64,000 nt of DNA from an uncultured Collinsella sp. (GTDB lineage: Bacteria > Actinomycetota > Coriobacteriia > Coriobacteriales > Coriobacteriaceae), in the NCBI GenBank assembly GCA_902489665.1, contig CABUAT010000001.1:1-64000 (forward strand), read 5' to 3'. Of the stretch, positions 51,290 through 60,334 are shown piece after piece. The notes beneath the pieces were generated by a model, which did not search any database, had not been told where the DNA came from, and saw only the letters and a program-made list of their open reading frames with translations. The position numbers were made by a program, and so were the translations under genes. The stretch's first letter is position 1; each line of letters starts with the position of its first letter.

Positions 51290-52008
51290 TCGTCACCTTC
51301 TTTGGCACATGGCTCAGCGGTGGCCGCGGTAGCCACGTCAGCATCAGGTTCCGCAGAAGTATCCTTCCCCTGGGCCCTGACCGCCACCGGTGCCGGACCA
51401 ACCTGAATATCCCCGCGCGCCCAATCGCCATCGAGTGCACGCGCCACCCAGTGATAGATGGGAATCGTGAAGAAGATCAGCGCAGCAAAGGGGCCGGCAC
51501 CAAACAGGAACATCAGTAAAAAGAACAGCAGCCAGCACACGGCCCAATACGGGAATGACTGGAACGGACCCTTCACCGGAGTCGGACCAGCCGCACCGGT
51601 ACCCGTCACCTGAGCCGTCGCCGCATTGGCAGCCTGCGCACTCCAGCTTGCCGCCTGCGCCGCCTTGGCTGCCGCGTCACTTGCCTGCGTTGCCGCCTCG
51701 GTGGCGCGCGCCGCCGCCTCATGGGTGCGGGCGCGCTCTGCCGCCTCGGCCTCGCGCTGACGAGCGCGGTCCTCGTTCTCAAACTCGATATCGTCCTCAA
51801 TCTCATCGCTCGGATTGAGCAGCTCGTCCAGACTCACACCATAGAGCTTGGCGAGCGAGATCAGGTTCTCGGTATCGGGCGAGCTCTCCGCACGCTCCCA
51901 TTTACTAACCGCCTGGCGCGACAGCCCCAGCTTTCGCGCCAGCCCTTCTTGGCTAAAGCCCTTGCTGCGGCGAAGGTCGGCGAGCCGCTGCGCAGTTTCT
52001 ACATTCAT
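51286..52008 (-). CDS. XRE-type regulator with C-terminal membrane segments
   Basis: A 240-residue protein. The first 65 residues are an XRE/Cro helix-turn-helix (LRRSKGFSQEGLARKLGLSR then QAVSKWERAESSPDTENL). An Ala/Glu-rich linker of about 60 residues is probably helical or coiled. Two hydrophobic segments then anchor it (about 152-195). A membrane-linked DNA-binding protein next to DUF4097 suggests sensing of envelope state. The ATG at 52008 has AGGAGGA upstream; the longer frame to 52257 is unsupported. Confidence 0.88.
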   Translation of the reverse strand: MNVETAQRLADLRRSKGFSQEGLARKLGLSRQAVSKWERAESSPDTENLISLAKLYGVSLDELLNPSDEIEDDIEFENEDRARQREAEAAERARTHEAAARATEAATQASDAAAKAAQAASWSAQAANAATAQVTGTGAAGPTPVKGPFQSFPYWAVCWLLFFLLMFLFGAGPFAALIFFTIPIYHWVARALDGDWARGDIQVGPAPVAVRAQGKDTSAEPDADVATAATAEPCAKEGDE

Positions 52009-52275
52009 GGTTCCTCCTATGTGATGCCAGCCGTGCCGCCGGACCGTTTTTGTTCTTAAGGCGCCTTGCACAGTTAAAAATCTATCCGCCACCGCCAAAA
52101 GCATGCCACCTATTCTAGTGAGATTTTTGACAACTGGCGGTTGCGGGCACATATGAGCTGCGGAAATGTGTCCAAACAAAGCAATGAGCCGCAGCTCGGT
52201 TGTCCCCGTTGCGGCGTTAACGGTAGTATGGTCATACTGTTTATTCCGCACCGCCAACGGAGGGAGTTCCGCGCC
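52009..52275. promoter_or_regulatory. Divergent promoter gap
   Basis: 267 bases between the XRE regulator and the methyltransferase. An exact palindrome-like AGTATGGTCATACT lies near 52226-52239, which may be an operator, with TTGCGG about 17 bases upstream as a weak -35. No gene is seen. Confidence 0.35.
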
Positions 52276-53148
52276 GTGAACCGCGATTTCGCCTCATCGC
52301 TCATCCAGCTCAACAACACGTTCTATCGCGAGCACTCCGCCTCCTTTTCCGATACGCGCCAGGCCCCGTGGCCCGGCTGGGTGCGCACCATGGACATCGC
52401 GCTCGAACAGCTCGACGTCGCCACGATCGAGCATCCCGTCCGCGTCTTCGATCTCGCCTGCGGCAATATGCGATTCGAAAACTTTGCCGCCGGCGGCGCA
52501 CTTGCCGCCAAGGGCGTCGACGGCGCAAACCCCTCGGCAGATGCCAGCTGCCCGTTTGAGTTCTATGGCGTCGACTCGTGTCAAGACCTGGCCATCGATG
52601 CACATGGCCACGCGCTGCGCATTCCCAACCTGCACTTCCAGGAACTCGACGTGCTCGACGCCCTCATGAAGCTCAACCCCGCCGAAACACCCGACGTGCT
52701 TTTCGACGCCCCGCTCGCTGACATCTCGGTCTGCTTTGGTTTTATGCACCACGTGCCGTCGTGCGAGTACCGCGTACGCGTGCTCGACGCCCTGGTGCGC
52801 CAGACGCGCCCAGGCGGCATCATCGCCATCAGCTTTTGGGAGTTTATGAACGACGAGCGCATGGCGCGCAAGGCCGTTCGCGCCGAGGCCCGCGCCGAGC
52901 TCACCCCGCCGTTTGAGGGTTACGATTCCGCGCAGTTTGAAGCCGGCGACCACCTCATCGGCTGGCAAAACGACCGCCATGCTTACCGCTATTGCCACCA
53001 CTTTGACGATCAGCAGATCACCGACCTGGTGCGCGGCGTCCGTACGTTCTACAAGAGCGGCGAGGTCCCCGTGCGCGAGCTTGAGCGCTTCCATGCCGAC
53101 GGTCGCAGCGGCGAGCTCAACCGTTATGTGATCCTCAAGCGCCTGTAG
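52276..53148 (+). CDS. SAM-dependent methyltransferase
   Basis: A 290-residue class I methyltransferase. Motif I is VFDLACGNMRFENF (about residue 57-70), then FYGVDSCQDLA and the motif IV-like DISVCFGFMHHVPS. The C-terminal part includes a QTRPGGIIAISFWEF strand. The acceptor is unknown. I use the GTG at 52276, which has GGAGGGAG nine bases upstream; the frame remains open to 52141. It is probably transcribed with trmB, which begins 118 bases later. Confidence 0.82.
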   Translation: MNRDFASSLIQLNNTFYREHSASFSDTRQAPWPGWVRTMDIALEQLDVATIEHPVRVFDLACGNMRFENFAAGGALAAKGVDGANPSADASCPFEFYGVDSCQDLAIDAHGHALRIPNLHFQELDVLDALMKLNPAETPDVLFDAPLADISVCFGFMHHVPSCEYRVRVLDALVRQTRPGGIIAISFWEFMNDERMARKAVRAEARAELTPPFEGYDSAQFEAGDHLIGWQNDRHAYRYCHHFDDQQITDLVRGVRTFYKSGEVPVRELERFHADGRSGELNRYVILKRL

Positions 53149-53266
53149 GCATCGACGACTCGCCGCCGAGCCGCATCGCATCTTTCGGGCAAGCTATACC
53201 CACCCTTTTTCAACCCATTGACGGAACGCGCAGCTATGCGTTCCATACTTATGACCAAGGAGCCTT

Positions 53267-54106
53267 ATGGGAGCCGTCCACGTTCGCACGCCTAAGAACT
53301 TTGTGCTCGAGGAGCGCCTGGAGCGCTACGCCGATGCGATTGAGACGAACCCCGAGGCCTATGCCGGAGATTGGCGAAAGGCCTGTGCTCCCGCAGGCAG
53401 CAAGCCTTTCGAACGCCTTCACTTGGATCTTGGCTGTGGCAAGGGAACGTACCTTGTAGAACGCGCGGTCCACGAGCCAAACACCCTCTTTATCGGCATG
53501 GACCAGGAGCCCATCTGCATCGCCTATGCCGCGCAGAAAATCTGCGAGCAGGAGCTATCCAACGCACTCGTCCTGCCCCGAGGCGCTGCATCGCTGCCGC
53601 AGCTATTTGCCGCAAGCGAGCTCGACGCCATCACCATCAACTTTCCCACGCCGCAGCCCAAGGCCAAGTACGCCAAAAAACGACTCGTCCATGTCGACCA
53701 TCTGATGCTCTACCGCCCGCTCTTTGCAGCCAGCGCCACCGTCACGCTGCGAACCGACAGCAAACCACTGCGCGACTACGCCCTGGGACAGTTTGCCGCG
53801 GCCGGCTACGACACACTTTGGGTAAGCGACGACGTTCGCCGCGACCATCCCGAGCATCCCGAGACCGAATATGAATGCCGCACGCGCGAGATGGGTGCCG
53901 TCGTCTATGGCATTTGTGCCACACCCGGCGCGCAGCCCAGCGATGAACAGCTCACGACGGGCCGCATGCAGGAGCAAAGCCTTGCCTGCTACCTGCCCGA
54001 AAACCTCGATGAGCTCACCTATGTACCTCTGGGCATGGAAGAGGCCGTCGAGAACTTTAAAAACCGCGCCCGCAAGGGCAAGAAGCGCTTACCGCAAGAG
54101 TCCTAG
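53267..54106 (+). CDS. trmB: tRNA (guanine-N7-)-methyltransferase
   Basis: A 279-residue TrmB. The SAM motif LDLGCGKGTYLVE lies near residue 58, TLFIGMDQEP follows as motif II, and the characteristic ITINFPTPQPK replaces the usual NFPDPWPK. It methylates G46 in the tRNA variable loop to m7G. The C-terminal extension past residue 225 (with the ending RARKGKKRLP) is a little longer than usual. AAGGAG precedes the ATG. The change from PDPW to PTPQ in the signature is notable but may be lineage-typical. Confidence 0.85.
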   Translation: MGAVHVRTPKNFVLEERLERYADAIETNPEAYAGDWRKACAPAGSKPFERLHLDLGCGKGTYLVERAVHEPNTLFIGMDQEPICIAYAAQKICEQELSNALVLPRGAASLPQLFAASELDAITINFPTPQPKAKYAKKRLVHVDHLMLYRPLFAASATVTLRTDSKPLRDYALGQFAAAGYDTLWVSDDVRRDHPEHPETEYECRTREMGAVVYGICATPGAQPSDEQLTTGRMQEQSLACYLPENLDELTYVPLGMEEAVENFKNRARKGKKRLPQES

Positions 54107-54416
54107 GGGCTTCTTATGGTCGCGGCGTCGGCAAACAAGCGCAAATAGGCGCCAGCGAACGACCCTCAAGCCTAAGTGAGTAGACTTTTTTGCAATAGCC
54201 AAGCACAACCCGCATAGCGAAACATAAAACCGCAGGTAGAGCCCTTGTGCAAAAGCCATGTGCTCGAGATATCGCAAAAAGTCTACTCACTTAGCTAACG
54301 ACTACACCAAACGGCCGGGCAGAACGCCCATTTCCTGCATTTTCTCGCGCGCTGGCACCCCGCGCCGCCGCTACGCCATAATAGTTGGCGGACAAACGCG
54401 AGAGAAAGCAAACCAC
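54107..54416. other. Intergenic gap with a MITE-like insertion
   Basis: 310 bases between trmB and the DUF3516 helicase. Most of it is the palindromic element at 54172-54294. The remaining 65 bases before and 120 after show no gene. The helicase's promoter must lie after the element. Confidence 0.5.
54172..54294. repeat. MITE-like palindromic element (copy 1, complete)
   Basis: A 123-base element with 35-base terminal inverted repeats: both begin CTAAGTGAGTAGACTTTTT and continue to GAGCAC/AAGCAC. The centre includes CCGCAGGTA and CTTGTGCAAAA. The two ends are nearly perfect complements, so the RNA or single strand can fold into one long hairpin. The second copy at 63893-64000 shares the end and the centre. 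No transposase is encoded, as expected for a non-autonomous element. No clear target-site duplication was identified. Confidence 0.85.
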
Positions 54417-57098
54417 ATGGCACAGACCACGACAGATACCACCGCCAGCACCGTCTCCGGCGCCGGGGCTGCCAGCTCATTCTCGGGCGGCACGGGAACC
54501 GAAGCCGAGTTTGGCTCGCTCGGTGCGCTCTCCCCCGCCTGGTGGGAGCCCGAGGATGGTAGCGAGCCCGAGCCATGGCTCACGCCCGATCAGGCCTTCG
54601 AACGCTTCTTTGAATGGACAAGCGACCGCGGCATTGAGCTGTGGGATCACCAAGAAGAGGCCCTCATGGATCTAGCCGCCGGTGACCATGTCATTTTGGG
54701 AACACCGACCGGATCGGGCAAGTCGCTTGTCGCGCTGGGCATGCTCTTTATGGGCATGGCGCAGGGCAAGCGCTGCTACTATACGGCTCCTATCAAGGCT
54801 CTGGTCAGTGAGAAGTTTTTCGATCTGGTACAGGTGCTCGGCCGCGATAACGTCGGTATGATCACCGGCGACACGCACATCAATACCAAGGCGCCCGTCA
54901 TCTGCTGCACGGCAGAGATCCTTGCCAACGACGCGCTGCGCGAGGGCGAAGATGCCGATGTTGGCTGCGTCGCCATGGACGAGTTCCACTACTTTGCCGA
55001 CCCCGACCGCGGTTGGGCCTGGCAGGTGCCGCTGCTCACCCTGCCTCACACGCAATTCATGCTCATGAGTGCCACGCTCGGCGATGTCACCGCGATCGCC
55101 GCCTCGCTCGAGGAACACACCGGCGCTACCTGCGACTTGGTCGTCGATGCCCCACGCCCCGTGCCGCTGAGCTACGACTACGTGACGACCTCGCTCGAGG
55201 GCACGGTAGAGCTCGCGATGCGTCGCGGCGAGGCCCCGCTCTACATCGTGCACTTTAGCCAGGATGCCGCCCTTGCGACGGCGCAATCCCTCGCCAACTT
55301 TGGCATTGCCAGCAAGGAGCAGCGCGAGGCCATCAAGGAAGCGGCCAAGAGCACGAGCTTCTCGACGGCCTTCGGCAAGATCCTCAAGCGCCTGCTTGGA
55401 TGCGGCGTCGGCGTGCACCACGCCGGTATGCTGCCGCGCTATCGCCTCCTGGTCGAGCGCCTGGCGCAGCAGGGCCTGCTGCCCGTCATTTGCGGCACCG
55501 ACACACTCGGCGTCGGCATCAACGTGCCCATCCACACCGTGGTCCTCACCGCGCTCACCAAGTTCGACGGCTACAAGATGCGTCGCCTGCGCGCCCGTGA
55601 GTTCCATCAGATCGCCGGTCGCGCAGGTCGCTCGGGCTTCGATACCGAGGGCATGGTCATTGCCGAGGCTCCGGAGCACGAGATCGAGAACGCCAAGCTC
55701 ATGGCCAAGGCAGGCGACGATCCCAAGAAGCTCCGTAAAATTAAAAAGAAGAAGGCCCCCGAGGGCTTTGTCACCTGGAACAAGCAGACCTTTGAGCGCC
55801 TGATTGAGACGCAGCCCGAGACGCTCAAGCCGCGCCTTCGCATCACACACTCCATGGTGATTAGCGTGGTCGAGCAGGGCGGCGATGCCCGCGCCCGCGT
55901 GCACGACCTCATCGAGACGAGCCTGCAGACCCCCGAGGAAAAGGCCAAGCTCGAGGTTCGTGCCGACGAGATCTTCGCCACGCTCATCGATTCCGGCGTC
56001 GTCGTTCGCACCGAGGTGCCACTCGCGCCCGACGCCCCGACTGACGCCGCACCAGATATCGACTATGCACTGACGGTCGACCTGCCCGAGGACTTTGCGC
56101 TCGACCAGCCGCTCTCGCCGTTTTTGCTTGCCGCGCTGGAGCTGCTCGACCCCGAGAGTGAGACCTATACCATGGATCTGATCTCGATGGTCGAGGCTAC
56201 GCTCGAGGACCCCAAGCAGGTATTGCGCGCACAGGAGCGCGCCGCGCGCGACCGCGCGATGGCCGAAATGAAGGCTGACGGCGTCGAATATGAAGAACGC
56301 CTGGAGCGCATCCAGGATGTCACCTACGAAAAGCCGCTCGAGGACTTGCTCGATGCCGCCTTCGACAAGTACTGCCAGGAAGTACCTTGGGCCAACGACT
56401 ACCAGCTCTCGCCCAAGAGCGTCCTGCGCGACATGCTGGAGAGCGCGAGCGACTTTAAGGGCTATATCCAAAAGCTCGGCATCGCCCGCTCCGAGGGCAT
56501 CCTGCTGCGCTACCTAGCCGAGGCCTACCGTTCCCTCGATCGCACCGTGCCCATTGAGAAGCGCGATGAGCGCTTGCGTGACATTATCTCGTGGCTCGGC
56601 TTTGTGGTGCGCTCGGTCGACTCGAGCCTGGTGGACGAGTGGGAGAACGCCGGCAACCCCGCTGCACTCGACGCCGCGCCGCCGCAGGGCATCGACGAGG
56701 TCGTGGCGGACCGTCGCGGCTGCACGCTGTTGGTGCGCAATGCGCTCTTCCGCCGCGTAACCCTTGCAGCCCGCGGACACGTGCGCGATCTGGGCGAGCT
56801 CGACGAGGACTGGGGCATGAGCGAGATCCGTTGGCAAAAAGCACTCAACGCTTACCACGAGCAGCACGAGGAAATCCTCACCGACGGAAATGCCCGCAGC
56901 GCCGCGATGTTTACCATCGACGAGAGCGACGAGAAGACCGCGCACGTATGGCACGTGCACCAGATCTTTGCCGACGAGGATGGCGACCACGATTTTGGCA
57001 TCATGGGCGATGTCGATCTGGACGCAACGCAAGACGGCGGCGAGGTCATCTTCAAGAACTACCGTGTCGGCTTTATCGAGGACCTGCTCGAGAACTAG
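54417..57098 (+). CDS. DEAD/DEAH-box helicase with DUF3516 C-terminus
   Basis: An 893-residue Ski2/Dob10-like helicase. Motif I is GTPTGSGKS (about 96-104), motif II the unusual DEFH (MDEFHYF, about 187), and motif VI HQIAGRAGRSGF (about 396). A basic loop (KKLRKIKKKKAPEG) separates the helicase core from the DUF3516 half, which is typical of actinobacterial proteins of this size. It probably unwinds RNA. The start codon at 54417 has only a weak GAGAGAAAG site upstream. A strong bidirectional terminator follows. Confidence 0.9.
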   Translation: MAQTTTDTTASTVSGAGAASSFSGGTGTEAEFGSLGALSPAWWEPEDGSEPEPWLTPDQAFERFFEWTSDRGIELWDHQEEALMDLAAGDHVILGTPTGSGKSLVALGMLFMGMAQGKRCYYTAPIKALVSEKFFDLVQVLGRDNVGMITGDTHINTKAPVICCTAEILANDALREGEDADVGCVAMDEFHYFADPDRGWAWQVPLLTLPHTQFMLMSATLGDVTAIAASLEEHTGATCDLVVDAPRPVPLSYDYVTTSLEGTVELAMRRGEAPLYIVHFSQDAALATAQSLANFGIASKEQREAIKEAAKSTSFSTAFGKILKRLLGCGVGVHHAGMLPRYRLLVERLAQQGLLPVICGTDTLGVGINVPIHTVVLTALTKFDGYKMRRLRAREFHQIAGRAGRSGFDTEGMVIAEAPEHEIENAKLMAKAGDDPKKLRKIKKKKAPEGFVTWNKQTFERLIETQPETLKPRLRITHSMVISVVEQGGDARARVHDLIETSLQTPEEKAKLEVRADEIFATLIDSGVVVRTEVPLAPDAPTDAAPDIDYALTVDLPEDFALDQPLSPFLLAALELLDPESETYTMDLISMVEATLEDPKQVLRAQERAARDRAMAEMKADGVEYEERLERIQDVTYEKPLEDLLDAAFDKYCQEVPWANDYQLSPKSVLRDMLESASDFKGYIQKLGIARSEGILLRYLAEAYRSLDRTVPIEKRDERLRDIISWLGFVVRSVDSSLVDEWENAGNPAALDAAPPQGIDEVVADRRGCTLLVRNALFRRVTLAARGHVRDLGELDEDWGMSEIRWQKALNAYHEQHEEILTDGNARSAAMFTIDESDEKTAHVWHVHQIFADEDGDHDFGIMGDVDLDATQDGGEVIFKNYRVGFIEDLLEN

Positions 57099-57118
57099 TC
57101 GAACATACTGGAACGAAA

Positions 57119-57160
57119 CAAGCGGGGCCGCTGGCAACATCGCCAGCGGCCCCGCTTTTG
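57119..57160. terminator. Bidirectional terminator
   Basis: GCGGGGCCGCTGGC pairs perfectly with GCCAGCGGCCCCGC around a six-base loop, with TTTTG on one side and AAACAAG on the other. It stands between the convergent helicase and DUF2130 genes. Confidence 0.92.
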
Positions 57161-57176
57161 CACTATCCGCTATGCC

Positions 57177-58934
57177 CTACTCGGCATCCTCGACCTCATA
57201 CGAATCCGCCTCGGCTGGCTCATCGTTTGTCTCTGTCGCAGCCCCGCGCGCCTCGTCAAACGCCGCCTTCATGGTCTTGTTGCCCCACGTGAGCTTGCGA
57301 ATGGTAAGATCGTCGGCCTTCTTGTTGGCCAGGCGCAGGTTGTTCTCGGAAGACAGCAACGCCTCCTTGGTTTTCTGCAGATGGCTAATCGTCTTGTCGA
57401 TCTCATCGATTGCCGTTTGGAACTTGCGGCTCGCGATCTCGTAGTTGCGGCCGAAATCGTTCTTGAACTTTTCCATCTTGGCTTCGAAGTTCGTGACGTC
57501 GATGTTCTGCTGCTTGTACTCCGCCAGCTCCTGCTTATAGCGCAGCGAACCCATGGCGGCGTTGCGAAGAAGTGTAATCATGGGAATGAAAAACTGTGGG
57601 CGAATCACGTACATCTTCTCGTAGCGATAGCTCACGTCGACTATCCCTGCGTTATAGAGCTCGCTCTCGGGCTCGAGCAGCGTGCAGAGCACCGCGTACT
57701 CACAGCCTTTCTGGCGACGATCGTGATCGAGTTTCTTAAAGAAGTCCTCGTTTTTATGCTTGGTCGCGGTCTCATCGTTCTCGTTTTTCATCTCGAACAT
57801 AATCGAAATGACCTCGTTGCCGCTCGCGTCGCACTCACGAAAGATGAAGTCGCCCTTGGTGCCCTCGGATGCATCGTTGTCTTTCTCAAAATACGCGTTG
57901 GGAAACGCCGTCATGCGCAAGCGATTGAACTCGGTCTCGCAATGCTGCTCGAGCGACTCGCCAACCATCTTGGTGGACAAGCGCACCTTCATGTCCTTAA
58001 GGCGCTCAATCTCTTCGTCCTTGTAGCGGATCAGCTCGTCACTCGCGCGTTTGGCCTGAGCAAGCTCGAGTTCATGGGCCGCCTTGGCCTGCTCCTCGCG
58101 AGAATCGCGCACCGCCAGCTCGCTCGTCAGTTTGGCACGCGCCTCATCGCGCTCTCGCTCCGCCGCGGCGACCGCCTTCGACAGCTCCATTTTTGCAGAA
58201 AGTTCTTGCTCACGAAGCTGTGCACGAAGGCCCTCGGCCTCGCGCTCGGACTGAGTCTTAGCATTCGAGAACTTCTCGCGCACTTCTGTCTGGTAATCGG
58301 AAAGCTTACGATTCGCTTCGTTTTGCGCAGCCTCGAGCTTACGCTGTGCCTCGGCCGCAGCAGTTGCGAGTGCCATTTCTTGAGCCTTATCTGCGGCGGC
58401 AAGCTTTGCCTGCAACTCCGCAATCTGAGCATCGCGCGCGGCGAGGTCATTTTGAGTCGCATTGCGCACCGCGGCTTCGGCAAGCTTTGCTTCGTCATCT
58501 TTGCGCCCCAACTGCGCACGCAAATTGTCGATCTCGCGCTGAAGCTCGGCGTTCTCCTTTTGAGCGTCGGCACGGGCTTCAACCGCCGCACGCTGGCTTG
58601 CGCTCTCGCGCTCTGCGGCAGCGCCCTCGAGCTTGGCGCGCAGCTCGGCGAGCTCAGCATCGCGCTTGGCGACTTCTTGCGCCAGTTTCTGATCCGCAGT
58701 GTTCTTCTGCTCGACAAGCTGAGCGTTGCGCTGAGACTCTGCCTGTTGCAAGGCAGCCGACGAACGCGAGCGTTCAAGCTCCAGTGCCTGCTCGCCCTCG
58801 CGCTGAACCGCCTTCACACGCTCATCCAGGTCGCGCGAAAACTCGGCATCGCGCACCTGCTTAACAATATCCGCATAGCCAGACGCATCGACCTTAAAGA
58901 CTTCGCCACAATGCGGGCACTTGATCTCATTCAT
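57177..58934 (-). CDS. DUF2130 protein: coiled coil plus nuclease-like domain
   Basis: A 585-residue protein. It begins with a zinc-ribbon-like half (KCPHCGE, Cys5 and Cys8), then a long Ala/Glu/Gln-rich coiled coil (about 30-300), then the conserved DUF2130 domain (about 310-500). That domain contains GDFIFREC and IMFEMKNE, giving a D...ExK pattern like PD-(D/E)XK nucleases, although catalysis is unproven. A short coiled segment and acidic tail follow. DUF2130 proteins are seen in many bacteria, sometimes near defence genes. It stands alone here, bounded by terminators. Confidence 0.88.
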   Translation of the reverse strand: MNEIKCPHCGEVFKVDASGYADIVKQVRDAEFSRDLDERVKAVQREGEQALELERSRSSAALQQAESQRNAQLVEQKNTADQKLAQEVAKRDAELAELRAKLEGAAAERESASQRAAVEARADAQKENAELQREIDNLRAQLGRKDDEAKLAEAAVRNATQNDLAARDAQIAELQAKLAAADKAQEMALATAAAEAQRKLEAAQNEANRKLSDYQTEVREKFSNAKTQSEREAEGLRAQLREQELSAKMELSKAVAAAERERDEARAKLTSELAVRDSREEQAKAAHELELAQAKRASDELIRYKDEEIERLKDMKVRLSTKMVGESLEQHCETEFNRLRMTAFPNAYFEKDNDASEGTKGDFIFRECDASGNEVISIMFEMKNENDETATKHKNEDFFKKLDHDRRQKGCEYAVLCTLLEPESELYNAGIVDVSYRYEKMYVIRPQFFIPMITLLRNAAMGSLRYKQELAEYKQQNIDVTNFEAKMEKFKNDFGRNYEIASRKFQTAIDEIDKTISHLQKTKEALLSSENNLRLANKKADDLTIRKLTWGNKTMKAAFDEARGAATETNDEPAEADSYEVEDAE

Positions 58935-58991
58935 AGCAGCTCCTCGATGAACGCAAATTTCGACCGCCTACACTCTACCGCGCTGCACGGA

Positions 58992-59027
58992 CAAAAAAGG
59001 CGCCGCCGCCATAATGGCAACGGCGCC
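58992..59027 (-). terminator. Terminator of the phosphoesterase gene
   Basis: On the minus strand GGCGCCG and GGCGGCGCC arms form a GC stem followed by TTTTTTG. It lies about 50 bases past the metallophosphoesterase stop and upstream of the DUF2130 gene. Confidence 0.85.
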
Positions 59028-59074
59028 GGAACCACCGCAAAGGTGCCTATCCCTATTGTGGTGGTTCTGGCGCC

Positions 59075-59620
59075 CTATAGCCCAAAGAAGCTAAGAATCT
59101 GGTCGCGGCTTACGGGCTTGTACTCGTTGGCGTCGAGGCCGACATCGTAGCGAAAGATAGGACGTTCGCGGTCGCGATTGCGCACGTTGGTGCGGTCTCC
59201 TCTGCTGTGGATATGCCCGTGTAGCATGATGGCACCACGCGCCTTACCATTCCAGCTGAGCATGGGGTAATGGCTCATCACCAGACGATGGCCCTTGGCA
59301 TAGCCGGGAGCAACCTCCAGGTAATCGCGCACGTCTTCCCAAATTTGCGGGGCGTCGGGATCTTCCCAGTCGCCGTCATGGTTACCGCAGATGAGCGTCA
59401 CATTCTTGCATTCGATACGCTCGCGCAGGTGCACGGCGTCCGCTAGGGGCAAACGATAGGTAAAGTCTCCCAAGATATAGAGACGGTCGTCCGCCGCCAC
59501 GCACTCATTAATGGCATCGGTGACCCTGCGGTTCATCTCCTCGACCGAATCAAACGGTCGATCCATATCGTGCAAGATATTCGTATCGCCCAGGTGTAGG
59601 TCGGCGGTAAACCACATCAT
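59075..59620 (-). CDS. Calcineurin-like metallophosphoesterase
   Basis: A 181-residue phosphoesterase. The five metal-binding blocks are visible: DLHLGDTN (about 7-14), LGDFTY (about 50-55), CGNHDGD (about 78-84), SHYPML and LHGHIHSRG. This small single-domain type resembles phosphodiesterases acting on nucleotides or nucleic acids, but the substrate is not known. An in-frame ATG immediately follows the first (59617), and either could be used; GAGGGC lies upstream. It is followed by the 59-residue gene's end on the same strand. Confidence 0.9.
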   Translation of the reverse strand: MMWFTADLHLGDTNILHDMDRPFDSVEEMNRRVTDAINECVAADDRLYILGDFTYRLPLADAVHLRERIECKNVTLICGNHDGDWEDPDAPQIWEDVRDYLEVAPGYAKGHRLVMSHYPMLSWNGKARGAIMLHGHIHSRGDRTNVRNRDRERPIFRYDVGLDANEYKPVSRDQILSFFGL

Positions 59621-59686
59621 CGTCTATGCCCTCATTTCGCAACGCGTCAAACTGGTGCTAAGTATACAGACACAGCGATGCGGCGG

Positions 59687-59866
59687 TTAGCCAAAGAGCC
59701 CGCCGAACAGTCCGCGGCGGCGCTTGTCTTGCTTTTTCGAAGCGTCACCCTGAGTTTTCTTGTCCTGCCGTTTCCTACGGCCCTGCTCCAACTCATCGTC
59801 ATCGAGTAGCATATCCCATTCAAACGGATCATCCGTCAAATCGAACAGGTCATCGTCGTCAAACAT
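59687..59866 (-). CDS. 59-residue charged small protein
   Basis: A small gene shorter than most gene-finder limits. The product opens with an acidic half (MFDDDDLFDLTDDPFEWDML), turns strongly basic (RRKRQDKK, then KKQDKRRR) and ends with the near-repeat GLFGGLFG. AGGGAAG stands five or six bases before the ATG at 59866. The gap to the HIRAN gene is 18 bases, so both are probably on one transcript. I do not recognise the family. Function unknown; the split charge pattern suggests a binding peptide. Confidence 0.65.
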   Translation of the reverse strand: MFDDDDLFDLTDDPFEWDMLLDDDELEQGRRKRQDKKTQGDASKKQDKRRRGLFGGLFG

Positions 59867-59884
59867 GGCAGCTTCCCTTACCGA

Positions 59885-60211
59885 TTAGCGAGCATCCACC
59901 ACATAGAGGCCAACGCGCACCTGATGCCACGGGCTGCGCTCGGGAGCAACCTGTTGCACGCGGGCCTCAAATACGTCCTCGTGGCCGTAATACATCATCA
60001 AGGACAGCGGGCCGACCTCGTTTCCCGGAACATAGCCAAGCTTGGTGTTGCCGTAATAAATCGCAACCGCCTCAGGGTCATGGGGATTATCGCGCTCGGC
60101 ACACAGCGTCAGCTTATCGCCCGCTTTAAGATCGCCCAAGACCAAGGCGCCATCGGCATACTGAAATCCTGCAATGTGAAATGACAGAAGAACACGCGAA
60201 GGCTCGTACAT
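59885..60211 (-). CDS. Stand-alone HIRAN domain protein
   Basis: A 108-residue protein made of a single HIRAN domain. Typical segments are FHIAGFQYADGALVLGDLKAGD, LCAERDNPHDPEAVAIY and KLGYVPGNEVGPLS. HIRAN domains bind 3' DNA ends in eukaryotic HLTF, and in bacteria occur alone or in defence and repair proteins. GAGGAG precedes the ATG. It is probably co-transcribed with the 59-residue gene and perhaps the phosphoesterase. Confidence 0.92.
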   Translation of the reverse strand: MYEPSRVLLSFHIAGFQYADGALVLGDLKAGDKLTLCAERDNPHDPEAVAIYYGNTKLGYVPGNEVGPLSLMMYYGHEDVFEARVQQVAPERSPWHQVRVGLYVVDAR

Positions 60212-60334
60212 AGCAGCTCCTCTAACGGCCGGATAAACCGGTGTGTAACCTTATTGAGAAGTCTACGAACTCGCGCGGACACAAATTCGCCCCACCCGCG
60301 CCTTTTCGACCGTTTGTCGCTACACCATCTGATT

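Noticed and set aside
51286..52257. Long form of the XRE regulator starting at 52257
   Set aside because: The extra 83 residues have no support and the ATG at 52008 has a perfect AGGAGGA site followed at once by the helix-turn-helix.
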